Shown: in pieces, positions 58,464 through 64,000 of the stretch
Position numbering within the stretch: the stretch's first letter is position 1
Layout: every line of letters starts with the position of its first letter
DNA from: Nitrospira defluvii
Lineage (GTDB): Bacteria; Nitrospirota; Nitrospiria; Nitrospirales; Nitrospiraceae
Length of the DNA: 64,000 nucleotides
Assembly: GCA_011525625.1 (NCBI GenBank)
Contig: WYAX01000012.1
Location: 62,001-126,000 of the forward strand
Direction of reading: 5' to 3'
Translations under genes and position numbers: made by a program
Notes under the pieces: generated by a model
Databases searched by the model: none
Told to the model about the DNA's origin: nothing
Seen by the model: only the letters and a program-made list of their open reading frames with translations

Positions 58464-60905
58464 ATGGGTGTATCCACCACGGCAAAGCGCGGTGACGCCC
58501 GCTCAGCCCCTTCCCGTCCCTCTCATGTGAAGCGCGAAGTGATCGGGGTTCTCCTGATCGCCGCCGGTCTCTTGATCCTGCTCAGTCTGGTGTCGTTTGT
58601 TCCCGGCGACGCCAAGTCGATGGCGGCATCCGGAGCAGCCGGCACTCAGCCTAAGAACATGATCGGATCGGTCGGTGCGCTGTCGGCGGCGGCCTGTTTC
58701 TTTTTGGTCGGCGGTGCCGCCTATCTCTTTCCGATTCTCCTCGGCCTGCTCGGTGCCCGCTGTTTCACGCCGATTCCGCTCACCATGCGACTCAGACATG
58801 CCGGAAGCGGCCTGGTCGCCATGGTGTTCTTGAGCGGGTTGCTGCATTTAGAAGTCACGGCCGTTCCGACGATTTCAAGTGGATGGGTCAATCGCGGCAT
58901 GGCCGGCGGGATCGTCGGGCAGGTGTTGGCCGACGGCATCCGCGGCTATTTCGCCACCACTGGTGCGCATATTGTGATCCTCACCGGGTTAATGGTCGCC
59001 CTGCTGTTTACCGTGCCCCTGTCGCTGACGCTGTTGCTGCAGCGACTCCCGGATTGGTGGACAGCGGCTCGCGAGCGAATGGCGGGGCTGGTCCCGGAGT
59101 GGCCCGTGAAGCAAGAATCGCCGGCGAGTCAACCGAAGCGGGCCCGTGTGAAGGTTGCCCGTCCGCCACGCGAGATGGGGGAACCGGAACTGGACCGCGA
59201 GGTGCAAGTGGTCGCTGAGGCCGTTGAGCAGATTGCGGCTCCCGTGATCCCGCCGAAGATTCAGCCGCCGATGAAGGTGGAAAAGCGTGCGACGGCCTCA
59301 GATGAGTCCGCCCCGGCTGTGGCGACCAGCCCATCTGTATCCGACGGCTACGTGCTGCCGGATCCCCAAGAATTGCTCAGCGATCCTTCAGGTCCCATCG
59401 CCCGTCTCAGCGATGACGAATTGAAACTGCAGTCTGAGATCCTGACCAAGGCCTTGAAAAGTTTTGCGATCGAGGGACGCGTCACGGAGGTCCGCCCCGG
59501 GCCGGTCGTGACCATGTATGAATTCGAGCCGGCGCCCGGCACCAAGGTTGCGCGCATCGTGAACCTGGCTGATGATCTGGCGCTTGCGCTCAAAGCCATC
59601 AGCCTGCGCATCGTGGCCCCTTTGCCGGGGAAATCGGTTGTGGGTATTGAAGTGCCGAACCCGCATCGGGAGATGGTCTCCATGAAGGAGGTCGTCACCA
59701 GCGACGCCTTTTCACGCTCACGCTCGAAATTGAGTCTCGCGCTCGGGAAGGACATTTTCGGCGGTGCGGTCTGTGCCGATCTGAAGACGATGCCGCATCT
59801 GCTCGTGGCTGGGGCCACCGGGGCCGGAAAAAGTGTGGGCCTCAATACCATGTTGCTCAGCATTCTGTTCAGCGCGCGGCCGGACGAAGTGAAATTGCTC
59901 CTCATCGATCCCAAGATGCTGGAGTTCCAGAGTTACGACGGAATTCCGCACCTCCTACGCCCAGTCATCACCGATCCCAAGTCGGCGGCGCGCGGGCTGG
60001 GCTGGGTTGTCCAGGAAATGGAGCGGCGGTACAAGCTGCTGGCCGAGGCCGGGGTACGCAGTATCGACGCGTACAATCGGCGCATTTCCGAGGTGCAGGG
60101 CGCCGTGTCCGATGTCTGGCAATCCGGCAAACCCCAACAGGTCGAATTGACGTTTCTGTCCGAAGAAGAACGGCTCTCGAAGGGGGAAGATGCGGAGCCG
60201 GCCGGCGACAATGGGCCGAGGGATTCGGTCAGGCCGAGTCCGCCGGAGCCGCTGCCGTACATTATGGTGATGATCGACGAGCTGGCCGATCTCATGATGG
60301 TGGCTCCCAAAGACGTGGAGGATAAAATCGCCCGTCTTGCTCAGATGGCCCGCGCCTCAGGCATCCATCTGGTGCTGGCGACGCAGCGGCCGTCGGTCGA
60401 TGTCTTGACCGGATTGATCAAGGCCAACTTTCCTGCCAGGATCGCGTTTCAAGTATCTTCGAAGACCGATTCGAGGACGATTCTCGACGCCAACGGCGCG
60501 GAGGCGCTGCTCGGTCGCGGCGACATGCTGTACCTCGCCTCAGGGACCGGCAAGTTGATGCGCATCCACGGCTCCTTTGTGTCGGATGACGACGTGCGCC
60601 GGGTGGTGGAATTTGTCAAGAAACAGGCCTTGCCGTCCTACTGCCGGGAGTTACAGTCCCTCAAGGTGGAGGAGGCTGAGGAGGAACAGGCGAAGGACGA
60701 GGTGTACGAACAGGCGAAGGACCTGGTGCTGTCGACGGGCCAGGCCTCCGCGTCGTTGATCCAGCGCCGCTTGCGCGTCGGGTATCCGCGGGCGGCACGC
60801 ATGATCGAGCAAATGGAGGCGGACGGCGTGGTCGGCGCGGCCGGTCGTGACGGACGCCGTGAAGTGTTGGGACGTCGCGGCCCGGTTGGTGGAGACGAGG
60901 AATGA
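58464..60905 (+). CDS. ftsK: DNA translocase FtsK/SpoIIIE
   Basis: Divisome-linked DNA pump of 813 residues that clears and resolves chromosomes at the septum. An N-terminal membrane domain with four or five segments (about 25-200) is followed by a Pro/Ala-rich linker, the RecA-like motor with Walker A GATGAGKS at 450-457 and Walker B VMIDELADLMM near 600, and a C-terminal gamma winged helix (about 745-800, ASASLIQRRLRVGYPRAARMIEQME), which reads KOPS-type polar sequences. The motor insert near 570 carries an acidic stretch. Its stop overlaps lolA by 4 bp. Confidence 0.93.
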   Translation: MGVSTTAKRGDARSAPSRPSHVKREVIGVLLIAAGLLILLSLVSFVPGDAKSMAASGAAGTQPKNMIGSVGALSAAACFFLVGGAAYLFPILLGLLGARCFTPIPLTMRLRHAGSGLVAMVFLSGLLHLEVTAVPTISSGWVNRGMAGGIVGQVLADGIRGYFATTGAHIVILTGLMVALLFTVPLSLTLLLQRLPDWWTAARERMAGLVPEWPVKQESPASQPKRARVKVARPPREMGEPELDREVQVVAEAVEQIAAPVIPPKIQPPMKVEKRATASDESAPAVATSPSVSDGYVLPDPQELLSDPSGPIARLSDDELKLQSEILTKALKSFAIEGRVTEVRPGPVVTMYEFEPAPGTKVARIVNLADDLALALKAISLRIVAPLPGKSVVGIEVPNPHREMVSMKEVVTSDAFSRSRSKLSLALGKDIFGGAVCADLKTMPHLLVAGATGAGKSVGLNTMLLSILFSARPDEVKLLLIDPKMLEFQSYDGIPHLLRPVITDPKSAARGLGWVVQEMERRYKLLAEAGVRSIDAYNRRISEVQGAVSDVWQSGKPQQVELTFLSEEERLSKGEDAEPAGDNGPRDSVRPSPPEPLPYIMVMIDELADLMMVAPKDVEDKIARLAQMARASGIHLVLATQRPSVDVLTGLIKANFPARIAFQVSSKTDSRTILDANGAEALLGRGDMLYLASGTGKLMRIHGSFVSDDDVRRVVEFVKKQALPSYCRELQSLKVEEAEEEQAKDEVYEQAKDLVLSTGQASASLIQRRLRVGYPRAARMIEQMEADGVVGAAGRDGRREVLGRRGPVGGDEE

Positions 60906-61624
60906 TGTGGATATGGTTCGTTCTGGTATGCATGCTCGTGACCGGAATGCCTGCCCTTGCGCAAACGGTGAAGCCCGATGAGCCGGCGGTCGATCTCCAG
61001 GCTCTGCAGGAAGTGCAGGAGGTGGTGAAGAAGATCCAGGCGCGGTATGAAAAAACCAAGGATCTCCAGGCCTCGTTCACACAAAAGACTCGCATCGAGG
61101 GATTTGCGACGCCTGTGATCTCCACCGGCCACTTCTACATCAAGAAGCCCGGCCGGCTGCGGTGGGACTACATCGAGCCGGCCACGGAAGAAATCTATGT
61201 CAATAAAGACGACGTCAAGATGTACGTGCCTGAGCACAAGCAGGTGCTGGTCGGCAAGCTGACCTACATGGCGGCCTCCCAGGCACCGCTGCAGTTGTTA
61301 CAGGGTGTGGCCAAGTTGGATGAGGAGTTCGACATCGAACCGGTGGCGACCAAGGAGCGAGGGGCCGGGGGCATTCCGTTGGTGTCGCTGACGCCGAAGC
61401 AAGGGCGAGCCGAGCCGGAGCGGGCGATTCAGAAAATCGTGATCGAGGTGCAGCCGAAAACCTACTTCCTCAAGACCATCGCACTGCACGAGGTCAGCGG
61501 CAATGTCGCCACGTTCGAGTTTTCCGAATTGAAGCCGAACAGCGGGCTGAAAGACGAGCTATTTGATTTCAAAGCTCCCGCCGATGTAGAAATTGTCAGG
61601 GCGCCGGTGCTAAGCCGCCCTTAG
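60902..61624 (+). CDS. lolA: Outer-membrane lipoprotein carrier LolA
   Basis: Periplasmic chaperone that carries lipoproteins from LolCDE to the outer membrane. The 240-residue protein has a signal peptide (about 1-21, ...GMPALAQ) and the LolA core: DLQASFTQKTRIEGFATPVISTGHFYIKKPGRLRWDY in fragments (for example GHFYIKKPGRLRWDY) and a KTIALHEVSGNVATFEFSEL segment near the end. It is longer than E. coli LolA (about 200) because of an insertion near 155-175. Coupled to ftsK by ATGA. Confidence 0.9.
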   Translation: MMWIWFVLVCMLVTGMPALAQTVKPDEPAVDLQALQEVQEVVKKIQARYEKTKDLQASFTQKTRIEGFATPVISTGHFYIKKPGRLRWDYIEPATEEIYVNKDDVKMYVPEHKQVLVGKLTYMAASQAPLQLLQGVAKLDEEFDIEPVATKERGAGGIPLVSLTPKQGRAEPERAIQKIVIEVQPKTYFLKTIALHEVSGNVATFEFSELKPNSGLKDELFDFKAPADVEIVRAPVLSRP

Positions 61625-61625
61625 T

Positions 61626-61746
61626 AGGATGGTCAAAAAGTCCGCCAGCGTTGTTCTCGCATCACAGAGAACCTCGACGTACTACAAGAGTACGCCTCGA
61701 TTCTCTGCTCGCTGCGGCCTCGCTGGACGGCCTTTTTGACCATCCT
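61626..61746. repeat. Interspersed hairpin repeat, copy C
   Basis: Arms of 15 bp, AGGATGGTCAAAAAG (61626-61640) and its exact complement (61732-61746). Inside are GTCCGCCAGCG with CGCTGGACGGC, then GTTCTCGC, and the core CGTAC-N8-GTACGCCTCG. It lies 2 bp after the lolA stop and may also act on lolA mRNA stability. Outer arms resemble copy D; the core matches copies A and B. Confidence 0.8.
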
Positions 61747-61834
61747 GCAATCGAACGGTTCTTCGGTAGCCCAAGCAGTAAACACGACACAATGATGACC
61801 GGGAAATCGTGAATCCGGACGTGGCGAGGAGCGT

Positions 61835-62602
61835 ATGACTCAAGTTTGCGTGAGCGACGTGACCGAAGCAGTGGAGCGGGCGATTGCGGTGTTGGATCTC
61901 GACCGATTGGAGCGGGATTATTGGGGGCAGAACGAGTTTCTGTACATCCCGCAGTTTTTGCCGCGCGAGTTCGTCGAGGCTGCGCTGACTCCCCAGGCGA
62001 CTATGCTCAAGTCCGGGCTGAACCGCAATTACATTCCCGGGCACAAGAAGGGCGGCAGCGTGAGTTACTACGCGGTGATGGAGCGGGCTCCGCAATTCAT
62101 CGAGCTCTACCGCTCAGAGGCCTTCCGCGCGATGCTGAACCGATTGACCAAGGTCAATCTGCTCCTCTGCCCCGACAACGATCCCCATTCCTGCGCGCTC
62201 TATTACTACACGGAAGCCGGCGATCACATCGGATATCATTACGACACGTCTTACTACAAAGGCGCGCGCTACACCATTCTGATGGGATTGCTCGATCACT
62301 CGCAGCATTGTCGCCTCGTCTGTGACCTGTTTAAAGATGTGCCGGGCAAGCAGCCGGTCCATATGGAACTGGCCACCGCTCCCGGCGACCTGGTGATTTT
62401 CAATGGCGACAAACTCTGGCATGCCGTGACACCGCTGGGAGAGCAGGAGGAGCGCATTGTCTTGACCATGGAATATGTCACGAATCCAGACATGGGAGCA
62501 TTGAAGCGACTCTATTCCAATCTGAAAGATTCCTTCGCCTACTTCGGCCTGCGTTCAGTGTTCAAACGCGCCTATTCCTCTGCGTCGCGTCCACAAGCCT
62601 AA
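61835..62602 (+). CDS. 2-oxoglutarate/Fe(II)-dependent oxygenase
   Basis: Oxygenase of 255 residues with the iron facial triad H135-x-D137 (in GYHYDTSYYKG) and H196 (in LWHAVTPL), and R207 as the probable 2-oxoglutarate anchor. The aspartate is intact, so hydroxylation rather than halogenation is expected. The substrate is unknown; small-molecule and protein hydroxylases share the fold. GAGGAG precedes the ATG. It stands alone between the lolA hairpin and the sensor kinase gene. Confidence 0.78.
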   Translation: MTQVCVSDVTEAVERAIAVLDLDRLERDYWGQNEFLYIPQFLPREFVEAALTPQATMLKSGLNRNYIPGHKKGGSVSYYAVMERAPQFIELYRSEAFRAMLNRLTKVNLLLCPDNDPHSCALYYYTEAGDHIGYHYDTSYYKGARYTILMGLLDHSQHCRLVCDLFKDVPGKQPVHMELATAPGDLVIFNGDKLWHAVTPLGEQEERIVLTMEYVTNPDMGALKRLYSNLKDSFAYFGLRSVFKRAYSSASRPQA

Positions 62603-62654
62603 GGAGCACCCCCCCTCATCTCCTTCCCGTTCTCCGTGCACCCGCTGTGCCGCT

Positions 62655-64000
62655 TCACTGCTCTGCGTGTGCGTCATGGAGAGGCTCGGGTGGCGGTACG
62701 GACTGCGGTTGCGCGGAAGGCGCGTGCGCGGATAGTGACGGGAATCGCAATCGGAAGGTGGTCCCTTTCCCCTCAAGGCTGTCGACCGCAACGGTTCCCC
62801 CGTGCCGGGTCACGATTTTGTGGACGATACTGAGGCCAAGCCCTGTTCCCTTCCCCGGCGGCTTGGTGGTGAAAAACGGATCGAAAATCTTCTCCCGCAC
62901 GGCGGCGGGGATCCCCGGACCGGTGTCGGCGATGGTCACGTCGATCCATGTCCCATCCTGTGCCGTCCCTAACGTCAAACGGCCTGTGCCGTTCATGGCC
63001 TGGACGGCATTGTTGATCAGATTGATGAACACCTGATCGATTTCCCCTTTGTGGGCGCGCAGGAACGCGGGTGCATCGAATTGCGTGACGATGTCGACGT
63101 AGTCGAAATGGCGCCCCCGTCGAGCCATTTTGACCGCTTCCAGCAGACGTTCCGCAACGTCGACTTCGGTCGCACTCTCCGTGCCCGTTGAGCGAGCGTA
63201 TCCGGCAAAATCCCGAACGACATGGGACACGTGGCGGGCGTAGCCGACGATGTCGGCCGCAAATTCCTTGATCGTTCCCGGGTCCTCTTCTTCCTGGATC
63301 AACTCGGCCATGCTGAGGATCGCCTGTGCCGGGTTGTTAATTTCATGGGCCATGCCGGACACCATCGTCCCCAGACCGGTCAGCTTCTCGGACTGAATCA
63401 GCTGATCCTGGAGATGTTTGTCGTCGGTGATATCCCACAACACCATGCCGACCTGGTAGGGAGCGGACGCCGAAGGGGCGACCGGGAAGAATCGGTATCG
63501 ATAGAGCCGTTGGGCGACTTCGCATTCACGTTCGGGAGGTTCGCGAAGCAATTCTATGGGAAGCCTGGCCCATTCCTGCACGAGATGTTGGGTGTCGGCG
63601 CTCGTCAGGGCCAGGCACTCGGCGAGGGAACGGCCGACCAGGGATTCCCCGGTACGGGAAAAATATCGATGTGCCAAGGTATTGGCATACTGAACCTGCA
63701 AGTCGCGTCCGCATAGGAGGATGGCCCCGGGCAGACTGGCCAGCAGATTCTGAGTCATCTGATGAGTGGCCCGGAGAGCCGATCCTGCCTGTGCCCGGTC
63801 GATGAATTGCCCGATTTTCATCCCGGTATCAGTGAGGATCTGGATCAGCTGGTGGTCGGAGGCGCGAGGGACGCCGGCAAACAATTCTAAGACCCCGTGA
63901 ATATTCGTGCCGGTTCGAATAGGAACGAGACAGGCGCTGCGGACGCCGAGCCGTGAGGCGGTCGGGGTTCGCGTGAAGCGGGAGTCGATCAGGACATCGG
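62655..64000 (-). CDS. Sensor histidine kinase, GAF-PAS-HisKA-HATPase (partial)
   Basis: Signal-transduction kinase truncated by the window end; the reading frame is open to 64000 without a start. Visible parts in order: the end of a GAF domain (LGVRSACLVPIRTGTNIHGV), a PAS domain (about 150 residues, GAILLCGRDLQVQYANTLAH), the phospho-acceptor region with SGMAHEINNPAQAILSMAEL, and a complete ATPase domain (N box INNAVQAM, DTGPGIP, GKGTGLGLS). The initiation Met at 63884 in the shorter frame is inside the GAF domain and is not the start. No membrane segment is visible in the part present, so it may be cytoplasmic. No partner regulator is in the window. Confidence 0.88.
   Translation of the reverse strand, partial: DVLIDSRFTRTPTASRLGVRSACLVPIRTGTNIHGVLELFAGVPRASDHQLIQILTDTGMKIGQFIDRAQAGSALRATHQMTQNLLASLPGAILLCGRDLQVQYANTLAHRYFSRTGESLVGRSLAECLALTSADTQHLVQEWARLPIELLREPPERECEVAQRLYRYRFFPVAPSASAPYQVGMVLWDITDDKHLQDQLIQSEKLTGLGTMVSGMAHEINNPAQAILSMAELIQEEEDPGTIKEFAADIVGYARHVSHVVRDFAGYARSTGTESATEVDVAERLLEAVKMARRGRHFDYVDIVTQFDAPAFLRAHKGEIDQVFINLINNAVQAMNGTGRLTLGTAQDGTWIDVTIADTGPGIPAAVREKIFDPFFTTKPPGKGTGLGLSIVHKIVTRHGGTVAVDSLEGKGTTFRLRFPSLSAHAPSAQPQSVPPPEPLHDAHAEQ

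Noticed and set aside
1..64000. CRISPR arrays, transposases, phage or integrase genes
   Set aside because: No regularly spaced direct repeats and no protein with such motifs were seen; the only repeats are the dispersed hairpins.

Overview
The window looks like a chromosomal segment of a free-living, GC-rich, diderm bacterium, most probably Nitrospira (Nitrospirota). This is an inference from gene content and style. The diderm signs are LolA, an outer-membrane beta-barrel protein, several lipoproteins and a Wzm/Wzt exporter. Lysine is made by the DapL (LL-diaminopimelate aminotransferase) route. Intergenic gaps carry a family of about 100-155 bp imperfect hairpins with a GTAC...GTACGC core, which I associate with Nitrospira genomes. 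I see no rRNA, tRNA, CRISPR array, transposase, integrase or phage module, and no clear Rho-independent terminator. Coding density is high.

Layout. 0-7 kb: ttcA; a zinc metallopeptidase translationally coupled to a D-Ala-D-Ala-ligase-like ATP-grasp enzyme; two tandem hairpin repeats; a small beta-barrel; gpmA; hypotheticals. 7-15.6 kb: one long plus-strand biosynthetic run, argD-argF-argG-argH, a small lipoprotein, then lysA-dapA-dapB. 15.6-28.6 kb: small metal-binding or lipoprotein genes, transaldolase, family-5 uracil-DNA glycosylase, lytic transglycosylase, glycerate kinase, a PEP-synthase/rifampicin-phosphotransferase-like enzyme, rmuC, a MazG-like NTPase, a PilZ protein and the minus-strand operon dapL-folK-panC. 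28.9-40.6 kb is the most accessory part: O-acyltransferase, Wzm/Wzt exporter, hairpin repeat, methyltransferase, lipoproteins, a BNR-repeat lipoprotein and an AttH/CrtC-like lipoprotein. 40.6-48.7 kb: an operon of LON-domain protein, ABC exporter and transglutaminase-like protein; MBL hydrolase with MarR regulator; HEAT protein; metallophosphoesterase; truD. 48.8-56.2 kb: a TIGR00300 ornithine cyclodeaminase-type gene coupled to an arginine-dihydrolase-like gene; gpsA-larB; larC; a cation/Ca2+ exchanger. 56.2-64 kb: pdxA, rsmA, ftsK, lolA, a third GTAC-core hairpin, a 2OG-Fe(II) oxygenase and a sensor kinase cut by the window end.

How the genes work together. The window holds the later steps of arginine synthesis (ArgD, F, G, H). 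It also holds a likely arginine-to-ornithine-to-proline catabolic pair that would release ammonia, so a cyanobacterial-type ornithine-ammonia cycle is plausible. DapA, DapB, DapL and LysA cover most of the lysine/diaminopimelate route. LarB and LarC indicate synthesis of the nickel-pincer nucleotide.

The most general unexpected signal is regulatory. At eleven or more genes a sigma70-type -10 box (often with a good -35) ends only 5-10 nt before the start codon, so transcription would begin at or within a few bases of the ATG. This suggests widespread leaderless mRNAs. The same boxes help choose among alternative starts. All start choices, promoter calls and functions come from reading the sequence only; nothing was searched or aligned.
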